Below, in pieces: positions 42,599 to 51,699 of a stretch of 64,000 nt of DNA (position 1 is its first letter; every line of letters begins with the position of its first letter). Under the pieces are notes generated by a model. That model had not been told where the DNA came from and did not search any database. It saw only the letters and a program-made list of their open reading frames with translations. The stretch lies in NCBI GenBank assembly GCA_004173185.1, contig SEFZ01000020.1, forward strand, positions 18,132 to 82,131. The letters are read 5' to 3'. The position numbers were made by a program, and so were the translations under genes. Source of the DNA: Sphingomonadales bacterium. GTDB taxonomy: Bacteria > Pseudomonadota > Alphaproteobacteria > Sphingomonadales > Sphingomonadaceae.

Positions 42599-43930
42599 TC
42601 AGGCCTTGGGCGCTCCATAATCCTCGAAGCTGTCCGCATCCGGGCCGGGTACGGTGCCGATCGGCTTGACGGCAATCTCGGCCTCTTCGGGCGCATCGAG
42701 CTGGCCTTCCCAGCGCGCCACAACCACGCTGGCGACCGCATTGCCGATAACGTTGGTCGCGGTGCGGCCCATGTCGAGGAAGTGATCGACCGCGAGAATC
42801 AGCAGGATGCCGGCCTCGGGGATGTCGAAGTGTGCGAGCGTGCCGGTGATCACCACCAGGCTGGCGCGCGGTACGCCGGCGACGCCCTTGCTGGTGACCA
42901 TCAGGATCAGCAGCATCGAGATCATCGTCGACCAGTCGAGATGGATCCCATAGGCCTGCGCGATGAAGATCGACGCGAACGTCATGTACATCATCGAACC
43001 GTCGAGATTGAAAGAATAGCCCAGCGGCAGGACGAAGCTGGCGATCTTGGGCGGCACGCCGAACCGGTCGAGGGCTGCGAGCGTGCGGGGATAAGCGGCT
43101 TCAGACGAAGCGGTCGAGAAGCCCAGCAGGATCGGATCGCGCAGATAGCGGACCAACGTGATGGTGCGCCGCCCGACGAACATGAAGCAGGCTCCCAGCA
43201 GGAAGGTCCACAGCACGGCGAGGCCGACATAGAAACTGCCCATGAAGAAAGCGAGATCGCCGATCACGCCAAGGCCTTTGGTCGCGAGCGTCCGCGCCAC
43301 TGCGCAGAACACCGCGATCGGGGCGAAGAGCATGACGTAGCCAGTGACCGTCAGCATGACGGTGACGAGCGCTTCGAGCCCGCGGACCAGCGGCGCACCC
43401 TTTTCGCCCGCCGCGGCAAGGCCGACGCCGAAGAACAACGAGAAGACCACGATCTGGAGGATGTCGTTGCTTGCCATCGCGTCGATCGCGCTGGTCGGTA
43501 CGATGTGGATGAAGAATTTGGCGATGTCGAAGCCCGAGCGATCGACGCCGCTGCCGGCCGCTGCATCCGGCAGCGGCAGATTGAGCCCGACGCCGGGCTG
43601 CAGCGCATTGACCAGAAGCAGGCCGAGCGTGAGCGAGACGAGGCTTGCGCCAACGAACCAGATGAAGGCCTTGAGCCCGACGCGCCCGAGCGCGCTGCCG
43701 CCGCCCATATGGGCAATGCCGACGACGAGGGTGGAGACGACCAATGGCGCGATGATCATCTTGATCAGATGCAGGAACATCTGGGTCGGGATGTCGAGAT
43801 AACCGGCAATCCTGGCCAGTTCTGCCGCACCGGCTTCGCCCATCGGCGCGTAGCTGGCGTTAAGCCCCCAACCGAGTAGCCCCCCGAGCAGCAGCCCGCC
43901 GATGATCCACCATGTCAGTCGTTTGCCCAC
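42599..43930 (-). CDS. Dicarboxylate/amino acid:cation symporter (DAACS family)
   Basis: LHLIKMIIAPLVVSTLVVGIAHMG, NLDGSMMYMTFASIFIAQAYG, SKGVAGVPRASLVVI; GTG start 43930 proposed. Confidence 0.92.
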   Translation of the reverse strand: MGKRLTWWIIGGLLLGGLLGWGLNASYAPMGEAGAAELARIAGYLDIPTQMFLHLIKMIIAPLVVSTLVVGIAHMGGGSALGRVGLKAFIWFVGASLVSLTLGLLLVNALQPGVGLNLPLPDAAAGSGVDRSGFDIAKFFIHIVPTSAIDAMASNDILQIVVFSLFFGVGLAAAGEKGAPLVRGLEALVTVMLTVTGYVMLFAPIAVFCAVARTLATKGLGVIGDLAFFMGSFYVGLAVLWTFLLGACFMFVGRRTITLVRYLRDPILLGFSTASSEAAYPRTLAALDRFGVPPKIASFVLPLGYSFNLDGSMMYMTFASIFIAQAYGIHLDWSTMISMLLILMVTSKGVAGVPRASLVVITGTLAHFDIPEAGILLILAVDHFLDMGRTATNVIGNAVASVVVARWEGQLDAPEEAEIAVKPIGTVPGPDADSFEDYGAPKA

Positions 43931-43983
43931 GCATTGTCCCCTCAATCCATTTTGGGGCCAAAAAGGGGATTGCGCGGGCCGGG

Positions 43984-45618
43984 TCAAGCACCCTCTGGCA
44001 GTTTTCCGCCACGCCAGCCCCTTCGCGCCGCCGCGAGATCGCGCGCCGCGCCGGCCTTTGCCCCCAGTTTTGCCTGTGCCTGGCCGCGGATCGCTAGCGC
44101 CACCGGATCATGCGGACGGCGCTTCAGCGATGCGTCTGCCGCCGCCAGCGCGCCCTTGGCATCGCCGCTCGCCAGCAAGGCTGCGGCGACATCGCGGCGC
44201 ACGGGGTACCACCAGAGCGGCGGGTCCATATAATTGCTCAGCGGCTTGGCTTCTTCGATCGCTGCGGCGGCAGTGAAGAAAGCAAGGGCCTTGGCCGGAT
44301 TGCCCTGGAGCATCGCGACGCGGCCATCGAGCACGTTGCGGCTGATTGCGAGCAGCGCAGTCGCCATGCCCGATTTATCGTTGGCGATTTTCTTCGGCAC
44401 TGCGCGCGCCTCGCGCTTTACGCCCGCAAAGTCGCCCTTGCGCGCCAGCGCCTCGCCACGGGCATAGTGCCACAATGCCTGCGCAACGATCATCTTGTCG
44501 CCCGGGTCGGTGATCGCCAGCATCTGATCCGGCGTGCCGAAGCGCGCCACCGCGACAAAGGCTTCGCCCAGCACAGCCTGCATGAAATTGCCCAGCGGCT
44601 TCGGGTCGTTCTTCACCATCTCGATCATCGGCAAGGCGAGCTTGAGCCCGATATCGGCATCGCCGGACATCAGCGATCCGCCCAGCCCGAAATGCACATT
44701 ATGCCCGTGATAGGCGAGCTGCCACACCGCATCCGGCCCCGTCAGCTTGAGCCGCTCGGCATTGGCCTGATCGATCTTTACCGCATTGAAGTTCGATGTC
44801 GCCGCGTCGCCATAGCGCCCGATCCAGTAATAAGTGTGCGACGGCATATGGACGAGGTGGCTCGCCGAAGGAGCGACAATCGCCAGCCGATCCGCGAACT
44901 TTTCCGCCCGCTCGGGATAGCCCGCGCCTTCGGTGGCGTGGATGTAGAAATGGATCGCGGGCGCATAATCCGGATTGCGGGCGAGCACCGTCTCCAGCAG
45001 TTCGACCGAGCGCTTCATCGTGTCCGCGGTCCAGTCGCTGGCGGCGATCATATACGCATCGGCGGCCATCACTGCGACGGAATCGTCCCCGGGCATGATC
45101 GCGGCGATCTTGCCCATCGCGTCGGCGAACATCGCATTGCCGCCCTTGCGATAGCGCTGCTGCAACGCCCCGATCAGGTTGCGCTCCTGCACCGGCGCGT
45201 TGACGGCGAGCTTGGCGGCCAGATCGGCCATGTCCGCGAGCTTCTTGAGCTCCTCGTCGCTATCGACGCCGTAATTGATCGTCGGGCCGGAAGACCATGC
45301 TTCGCCCCACGCGCACATCGCGCATTCGGGATCGAGCCGCCGCGCTTCCTGAAACGCCTTTATCGCTGCCTTGTGCGCGAATGCGTGCGCCAGTTGCATG
45401 CCGTTGGTGAAGAATGCCTGCGCCTCGGCGCTCTTGGTGGTGATCTTGAAACCGCCCGCGCCATAGCCTGTGAGGATCACCGTTTTGACCTCGGGATCGG
45501 CAAGGTCGCTGGCATCGCCGCCGCCGCACCAATTGCCGAGGCGCACATTATCCACGGGTTGCGGAGGTGCCGTGCTGCCCAGTAGCAGGATCATCGGAGC
45601 CAGCATCATCCGTCGCAT
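43984..45618 (-). CDS. Tetratricopeptide repeat protein, secreted
   Basis: N-terminal signal, AIKAFQEARRLDPECAMCAWGEAWSSGPTINYG. Confidence 0.82.
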   Translation of the reverse strand: MRRMMLAPMILLLGSTAPPQPVDNVRLGNWCGGGDASDLADPEVKTVILTGYGAGGFKITTKSAEAQAFFTNGMQLAHAFAHKAAIKAFQEARRLDPECAMCAWGEAWSSGPTINYGVDSDEELKKLADMADLAAKLAVNAPVQERNLIGALQQRYRKGGNAMFADAMGKIAAIMPGDDSVAVMAADAYMIAASDWTADTMKRSVELLETVLARNPDYAPAIHFYIHATEGAGYPERAEKFADRLAIVAPSASHLVHMPSHTYYWIGRYGDAATSNFNAVKIDQANAERLKLTGPDAVWQLAYHGHNVHFGLGGSLMSGDADIGLKLALPMIEMVKNDPKPLGNFMQAVLGEAFVAVARFGTPDQMLAITDPGDKMIVAQALWHYARGEALARKGDFAGVKREARAVPKKIANDKSGMATALLAISRNVLDGRVAMLQGNPAKALAFFTAAAAIEEAKPLSNYMDPPLWWYPVRRDVAAALLASGDAKGALAAADASLKRRPHDPVALAIRGQAQAKLGAKAGAARDLAAARRGWRGGKLPEGA

Positions 45619-45712
45619 CGCAATCCCCCTCAAATGCTCAGACGTGCAGGGAAGGGGATTGCCGCGCGCGGGTCAAGCGCTAAGCCCTGTAAATCTGTTT
45701 TCCGGAGAGGCC

Positions 45713-46957
45713 ATGACTTTCAGCCGCCGCGCCCTGATCGGCACCGCCACTGCTTTGCCCTTGCTGTCGATGCCTGGCCTGCTTGCCGCCGCCGAGCCTG
45801 ATCTTCAGGACATCACCAGGAATGCGATCCCGATTGGCCCCGAGGAACGCAAGGCGCGCATCGCCCGCGCGCAGGCGCTGATGGCGAAGAACAATATCGG
45901 CGCGGTGCTGATCGAGCCGGGATCGTCGCTGGTGTATTTCACCGGCGTTGAATGGTGGCGCAGCGAGAGGCTGACCTGCGTGGTAATCCCGGTGGAGGGT
46001 GAGCCTTGCATCGTCACGCCGTTCTTCGAAGAACCTTCGGTGCGCGAAAGCCTCGGCATCCCGGCCGAAATCCGCGTGTGGCAGGAGGATGAGGACCCAC
46101 TCGCGGTGGTCGCGGGCTTCCTCAAGGAGCGCAAGCTGGCCGCCAGGCCGATCGGCATCGAGGAAACCAATCGCTTCTTCATCGTCGACGGGCTGCAAAA
46201 GGCGTTGCCCACCGCGAAGATCGTCTCGGCCAATCCGGTCGTGCGCGGCTGCCGCGGCAGCAAGACCGCGCCCGAAATTGCGCTGATGCAGCTCGCCACC
46301 GATGTGACGCTCGCTGCCTATCGCTGGACCTATCCGCAGATCAAGGCGGGCATGACCCCGCAGGAGATCGGCGCGCTGATGACTGCGGCGACGCGCAAGC
46401 TGGGCGGCAAGGTCGAGTTCAACCTGATCCTGCTCGGCGAAGCAGCCGCCTATCCGCACGGCAGCGGCAAGCCGCAAAAGGTCGTCCCCGGCGAAGTTGT
46501 GCTGATGGATTGCGGCTGCAATGTGCATGGCTACCAGAGCGATGTCTCGCGCAGCTTTGTGTTCGGAGAGGCTTTGGCAAAGCAGCGCAAGGTCTGGGAT
46601 CAGGTGGCCAAGGGCCAGAAAATCGCCTTCGCCGCCGCCCAGCTCGGCAAGCCCGCTGGCAGCGTCGATGATGCCGTCCGCTTCTATTACGCCAGCGAAG
46701 GATATGGCCCGGATTACAAGCTCCCCGGCCTCTCGCACCGCACCGGCCACGGCATCGGCATGGACGGCCACGAACCGGTCAACCTCGTGCGCGGTGAAAA
46801 GACCTTGCTGGCACCCGGCATGTGCTTCTCGAACGAACCCGGCATCTACATCCCCGGCAGCTTCGGCATCCGGCTGGAGGATTGCTTCCACATGACCGAA
46901 AATGGCCCGAAATGGTTCAGCGAGCCGCCCAAGTCGATCGACGTGCCGTTCGACTGA
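45713..46957 (+). CDS. M24 family Xaa-Pro peptidase with Tat-like signal
   Basis: SRRALIGTATALPLLSMPG signal; HRTGHGIGMDGHEP, MCFSNEPGIYIPGSFGIRLED. Confidence 0.9.
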   Translation: MTFSRRALIGTATALPLLSMPGLLAAAEPDLQDITRNAIPIGPEERKARIARAQALMAKNNIGAVLIEPGSSLVYFTGVEWWRSERLTCVVIPVEGEPCIVTPFFEEPSVRESLGIPAEIRVWQEDEDPLAVVAGFLKERKLAARPIGIEETNRFFIVDGLQKALPTAKIVSANPVVRGCRGSKTAPEIALMQLATDVTLAAYRWTYPQIKAGMTPQEIGALMTAATRKLGGKVEFNLILLGEAAAYPHGSGKPQKVVPGEVVLMDCGCNVHGYQSDVSRSFVFGEALAKQRKVWDQVAKGQKIAFAAAQLGKPAGSVDDAVRFYYASEGYGPDYKLPGLSHRTGHGIGMDGHEPVNLVRGEKTLLAPGMCFSNEPGIYIPGSFGIRLEDCFHMTENGPKWFSEPPKSIDVPFD

Positions 46958-46967
46958 CACCCTGACC

Positions 46968-47074
46968 GTCACCCCGGCCTTGTGCCGGCGTCCACCGCGC
47001 AACTGAGGGGAGCCGCTGGAGCCTCGTACGGCTCGCTCGCGGATGGGTGCGCCCCGGCACAAGGCCGGGGTGAC
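46968..47074. repeat. Palindromic intergenic repeat (GTCACCCCGGCCTTGTGCCGG type)
   Basis: Arms gtcaccccggccttgtgccgg and ccggcacaaggccggggtgac. Confidence 0.7.
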
Positions 47075-47117
47075 GAAATGGCCGTTAGATTCGATCACCG
47101 ACACCTAACCGTTTCGC

Positions 47118-47146
47118 TTGAGCGAAACGCCGCGCGCCCCTAAGTC
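47118..47146 (+). promoter_or_regulatory. Possible alaS promoter TTGAGC-N17-TAAGTC within and after an 8-bp hairpin
   Basis: -35-like 47118-47123 and -10-like 47141-47146, 7 nt before the alaS ATG; overlaps GTTTCGCT-TG-AGCGAAAC. Confidence 0.4.
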
Positions 47147-47152
47147 GCATCC

Positions 47153-49810
47153 ATGACCTCGACGAACGATATCCGCCGCAGCTTCCTCGATTATTTCGAA
47201 GGGCAGGGCCATGCCCGCGTGCAATCCGCGCCTTTGGTCCCGCACAATGATCCCACTTTGATGTTCGTCAATGCGGGCATGGTGCCGTTCAAGAACGTGT
47301 TCACCGGGCTTGAGACGCGGCCTTACAGCACCGCGACGAGCAGCCAGAAGTGTGTGCGCGCAGGCGGCAAGCATAATGATCTCGACAATGTCGGCTACAC
47401 GGCACGGCACCATACCTTCTTCGAAATGCTCGGCAATTTCTCGTTCGGCGATTATTTCAAGGAGCAGGCGATCACGCATGCGTGGACGCTGCTGACCAAG
47501 GAATGGGGCATCAACCCCGACAAGCTGACCGCCACCGTCTATCACACTGACGATCAGGCGTTTGATCTCTGGAAGAAGATCGCTGGCCTGCCCGAGAGCC
47601 GCATCATCCGCATCCCGACCAAGGATAATTTCTGGGCGATGGGCCCCGATGGTCCGTGCGGGCCGTGCTCGGAAATCTTCTACGATCATGGCGATCACAT
47701 CTGGGGCGGTCCTCCCGGCTCGCCCGAAGAGGATGGCGATCGCTTCGTCGAGATCTGGAACCTCGTCTTCATGCAGCATCTGCAGGAAAACGATGTGATC
47801 GTCAGCGATCTCCCGCGCCCGAGCATCGACACCGGCATGGGCCTCGAGCGCGTCGCCGCCGTGCTTCAGGGCGTGCATGACAATTATGACACCGACACGT
47901 TCAAGGCGCTGATCGAGCAATCGGGCGCGCTGACCGGATCGCTCACCACCGGCGACAATCAGGCGAGCCACCGCGTAATCGCCGATCATCTGCGCGCATC
48001 CGGCTTCCTGATCGCAGACGGCGTGCTGCCCGCCGCCGAGGGTCGCGGCTATGTTCTCCGCCGCATCATGCGCCGCGCGATGCGTCACGCGCAGTTGCTC
48101 GGTGCCACCAATCCGCTGATGCACCGTCTGGTGCCGTCGCTGGTCGCGGAAATGGGCGCCGCATTCCCCGAACTCGTCCGCGCCCAGCCGCTGATCGAAG
48201 CGACGCTGCTGCAGGAGGAAACCCGCTTCCGCCAGACGCTCGCCAACGGCCTGCGCTTGCTCGACGAAGCAACCGCGAACATGTCAGAGGGCGGCACGCT
48301 CCCCGGCGAGACGGCGTTCAAGCTCTACGACACGTTCGGCTTCCCCTATGATCTGACCGAGGACGCACTGCGCGGCCAGGGCATGAGCGTCGATCGCGCC
48401 GGTTTCGACACTGCGATGGCCGAGCAGAAGCGCGCTGCCCGCGCCGCGTGGAAGGGCTCGGGCGACAAGGCTTCGGACGAAGTCTGGTACGACGTTGCCG
48501 ACGAACTCGGCGGCACCGAATTCACCGGCTATAACGGTACCGAAGGCGAGGCGCAGGTCGTCGCCCTCGTCAAGGATGGCGCGCGCGTCGACAAGGTCGG
48601 GGCAGGGGACAATGTCACCATCCTGACCAACCAGACGCCGTTCTACGGCGAATCGGGCGGCCAGATGGGCGATGCCGGCATCATTTCAGGCGACAAGCTA
48701 AGCGCCACGGTGACCGACACCAGCAAACCGCTCGGCCGCCTCCACGCGCATCACGCCAGGATCGACAGTGGCGAGCTTTCGGTGGGCGACACCGTCAAGC
48801 TGACCGTCGATGCCACCCGCCGCGACCAGATCCGCGCCAACCATTCGGCGACGCACCTCGTCCACGCAGCGCTGCGCAACCGTCTTGGCGGCCATGTCAC
48901 GCAAAAAGGCAGCCTCGTCGCGGCCGAACGCTTCCGTTTCGATTTCTCGCACCCGTCGGCGCTGACGGCGCAGGAGATCGCGGACGTAGAGGCCGATGTG
49001 AACGCCCAGATCCGCCATAACGAAGCCGTCGGCACCCGCCTGATGACGCCCGAAGACGCCATCGCTGCCGGCGCAATGGCGCTTTTTGGCGAGAAATACG
49101 GCGACGAAGTTCGCGTCCTCTCAATGGGTCGCGGGGACGGACAAAATTACTCGGTCGAGCTGTGCGGCGGCACCCATGTCAACGCGACCGGCGATATCGG
49201 CATCTTCAAGATTGTCAGTGAAAGCGCCGTCTCCTCGGGCATCCGCCGCATCGAAGCGCTGACCGGCGAAGCCGCGCGCCTGTGGCTCAATGCCCGCGAC
49301 GAACGCCTCAAGGAAGCAGCGGCCGCGCTCAAGACTGCGCCCGATGATGTCCCGGCGCGCGTCGCGGCCTTGGTCGAGGAACGCCGCAAGCTCGAACGCG
49401 AGCTCGCCGACGCCAAGAAGGCCCTGGCCCTGAGTGGAGCTGGGGGTGGCGGCGGTGCATCCGCGCCGTCCGGCCCCGAAGAGGTCGCAGGCGTAAACTT
49501 CATCGGTCAGGTCATCGATGGCCTCGATCCCAAGGAACTGCGCGGCGCAGTCGACGAAGCCAAGGGCCGCATCGGCTCGGGCGTGGTCGCATTGGTCGCT
49601 GTCAACGAAGGCCGCGCCTCGGTCGCGGTCGGCGTTACGCAGGGCGTGCCGCACAATGCCGTCGATCTGGTCAAGGCTGCGGTCGCAGCACTTGGCGGGC
49701 AGGGCGGCGGTGGCCGTCCAGACATGGCGCAGGGTGGTGGACCCGATGGCAGCAAGGGCGCCGAAGCCCTCGCGGCGGTGCGGGCTGCGCTGGAGAGCGT
49801 GGCCGCGTAA
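47153..49810 (+). CDS. alaS: Alanine--tRNA ligase
   Basis: [66 protein letters not shown]. Confidence 0.98.
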   Translation: MTSTNDIRRSFLDYFEGQGHARVQSAPLVPHNDPTLMFVNAGMVPFKNVFTGLETRPYSTATSSQKCVRAGGKHNDLDNVGYTARHHTFFEMLGNFSFGDYFKEQAITHAWTLLTKEWGINPDKLTATVYHTDDQAFDLWKKIAGLPESRIIRIPTKDNFWAMGPDGPCGPCSEIFYDHGDHIWGGPPGSPEEDGDRFVEIWNLVFMQHLQENDVIVSDLPRPSIDTGMGLERVAAVLQGVHDNYDTDTFKALIEQSGALTGSLTTGDNQASHRVIADHLRASGFLIADGVLPAAEGRGYVLRRIMRRAMRHAQLLGATNPLMHRLVPSLVAEMGAAFPELVRAQPLIEATLLQEETRFRQTLANGLRLLDEATANMSEGGTLPGETAFKLYDTFGFPYDLTEDALRGQGMSVDRAGFDTAMAEQKRAARAAWKGSGDKASDEVWYDVADELGGTEFTGYNGTEGEAQVVALVKDGARVDKVGAGDNVTILTNQTPFYGESGGQMGDAGIISGDKLSATVTDTSKPLGRLHAHHARIDSGELSVGDTVKLTVDATRRDQIRANHSATHLVHAALRNRLGGHVTQKGSLVAAERFRFDFSHPSALTAQEIADVEADVNAQIRHNEAVGTRLMTPEDAIAAGAMALFGEKYGDEVRVLSMGRGDGQNYSVELCGGTHVNATGDIGIFKIVSESAVSSGIRRIEALTGEAARLWLNARDERLKEAAAALKTAPDDVPARVAALVEERRKLERELADAKKALALSGAGGGGGASAPSGPEEVAGVNFIGQVIDGLDPKELRGAVDEAKGRIGSGVVALVAVNEGRASVAVGVTQGVPHNAVDLVKAAVAALGGQGGGGRPDMAQGGGPDGSKGAEALAAVRAALESVAA

Positions 49811-49817
49811 AAGGGCA

Positions 49818-49844
49818 GCCCCCTCTCCCTTGATGGGGAGGGGC
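49818..49844. terminator. Hairpin after alaS
   Basis: GCCCCCTCTCCC-TTGAT-GGGGAGGGGC, imperfect. Confidence 0.5.
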
Positions 49845-49857
49845 GCGCTGCGGGGGG

Positions 49858-50361
49858 TTAAGCTCCCAGCTTGTAACCGTCGCTTGGTTTCACCCATTTT
49901 GCTTTCTGGGTCATATCCGGGCGCGGGGTGCCGTCTAGCGTAACGGTGATCGTGCCGTCGGGCGCTTCGGTGCCGCAGCTCATCTTGCCTTCCATCGATG
50001 CAATCGCCGAGAGGATCTGGGGGCGAATGGCCGCTGCCATGGCGTCGTTGGCGGGTTGCCCGTCCATCTGGATGACTGCGGTTTCGAAATCGGCCTTGTT
50101 CACCGGGCCGCACAATGCGCCGCCCTGCACGGTGCCGGATGAGGTCACCGCCATCGTGATGAGGGGGCTTGGTGCGATCATCAGCGTGGTCGTGCTTTCG
50201 AAGCTGCCGTCCGCGTTGATCTTGTAGGTTGCCGTGCCCATGCAGGTCTTGGCCGCCTCATTCGGCCGGATGCACTGGATCATCCCCGCGCGCGCCTGAG
50301 CAAGCGGATCGGCGGTCTGGCCGGCAATAGGGGTAGCGAGGATCAGAAGCGCGGTAAGCAT
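49858..50361 (-). CDS. Hypothetical secreted protein
   Basis: Signal-like N-terminus MLTALLILATPIAGQTADP; four Cys; intact ORF. Confidence 0.65.
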   Translation of the reverse strand: MLTALLILATPIAGQTADPLAQARAGMIQCIRPNEAAKTCMGTATYKINADGSFESTTTLMIAPSPLITMAVTSSGTVQGGALCGPVNKADFETAVIQMDGQPANDAMAAAIRPQILSAIASMEGKMSCGTEAPDGTITVTLDGTPRPDMTQKAKWVKPSDGYKLGA

Positions 50362-50444
50362 CGGTGAACTCCACAGCGTCGAATGGGTAGGTCATGCTAC
50401 GCGTGCCGGATAGCGGCAAGCGAAAATTCGACCCTCATAACGCG

Positions 50445-50618
50445 TCACAGCGGTCCTTCGATCCTGTTCCAAATCGTGGTCAGGATGTAATATTTATCGG
50501 TCTCACTCAGCGTGCTGCTCACCGCATTCGCAGCCAGATTGGCCTGCCGCAAATGCTCGACCTGCTCCGGGCTGAAGACGGTCTTCGGATATTTGTTCAC
50601 TAGGGTGATCGTCGCCAT
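50445..50618 (-). CDS. Small hypothetical protein (57 aa)
   Basis: MATITLVNKYPKTVFSPEQVEHLRQANLAANAVSSTLSETDKYYILTTIWNRIEGPL; starts immediately after the stop of the upstream lipoprotein gene; absent from the ORF track. Confidence 0.5.
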   Translation of the reverse strand: MATITLVNKYPKTVFSPEQVEHLRQANLAANAVSSTLSETDKYYILTTIWNRIEGPL

Positions 50619-50619
50619 A

Positions 50620-51591
50620 TCACTTCTCCGCTTCGGTCAACGCGTCTTCCCACTGTTTCAGCAGCGCCGTGTCGTCTTGCAGAAGCCAGAACCCCATATA
50701 TTGGCGTGCCGGGGCCGCATTGGTGAAAATGGTCGCCGGTCCCGAACCTGCGGGGAGGATCGCCAAAAGGTGCTGCTGCACATCGCCGCTGCGATTGGCG
50801 ATCTTGGGCTGAAGAATGTTTGCCAGCTTGACCACTTGCGGATCGGTAAGCGCGACCAATCGGGCGCGTAAGCTGTCGCGCAGGGTAACGCTGTCGCGAT
50901 CTGCCGCATCATGGGTGATTGCCTTCAATTCGCCTTGCGCCTGCTGGGTTTCCGCTCCCGCATCCTCGTGTACGGCCGCCCATGCCGAAGTCAGCGTCCC
51001 CGCGCCCGCATAGGCGCGCAGGTCGATCAACGCTTCCTCGAGCGTATATTGCGAATCCGGCTTCGCGAGACCGGCGGTGATTGGAACCAGCGCCGTTAGT
51101 CGTGTCGCACGCATCTTGCTGATAATCGCGGAGATCGCCTCCAGATTGAACAATTCCTTGTCGACCGAATTGCGCGCGCCGATGATTCCGCCCGAAATCG
51201 CGGCAAGCGCGCTCTTCGTCTTGGCCCCGCCTGTCACCGCCGAGATTCCGTTGAGCAGGATCAGGGCACCATCGGTGCCGAGGTTGAGGCCCACACGCTG
51301 GGTGCGCAGTGCACGTATGAACGCGTTGAAAGTGTCCTCGTCCGCCGCCAGATAGCGTCGCACGACTTTGTCGCGATATGCTGTCCGGCCCAGACCTCCC
51401 CGGTCGGCATCGGTGCCGTCATAGCGTTTGAGAATGATCTCTTCTGTCTCGATCGGGTTCAGAAGCGAAGGCGGATTGGCGCTCGATAACGTGCGATACG
51501 TTAGCGCGGCCGGGCGATCATTAAATGCCGAGCCGCCGGCGCAACCGCTCAACGTTGCAGCAGCGATGATCAGTAGAGATAGTGCGCGCAT
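50620..51591 (-). CDS. Hypothetical lipoprotein
   Basis: MRALSLLIIAAATLSGCAGG lipobox. Confidence 0.75.
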   Translation of the reverse strand: MRALSLLIIAAATLSGCAGGSAFNDRPAALTYRTLSSANPPSLLNPIETEEIILKRYDGTDADRGGLGRTAYRDKVVRRYLAADEDTFNAFIRALRTQRVGLNLGTDGALILLNGISAVTGGAKTKSALAAISGGIIGARNSVDKELFNLEAISAIISKMRATRLTALVPITAGLAKPDSQYTLEEALIDLRAYAGAGTLTSAWAAVHEDAGAETQQAQGELKAITHDAADRDSVTLRDSLRARLVALTDPQVVKLANILQPKIANRSGDVQQHLLAILPAGSGPATIFTNAAPARQYMGFWLLQDDTALLKQWEDALTEAEK

Positions 51592-51699
51592 GTGGAGCTC
51601 CCCCGCTCTTCCGAGCGAGAAAGCTACGATTCATCAGAAACGTTTCACAGGAGAAATGAAACCGAAACGGGTTAATGTAGCGAGCACTACAGTGGGAAT

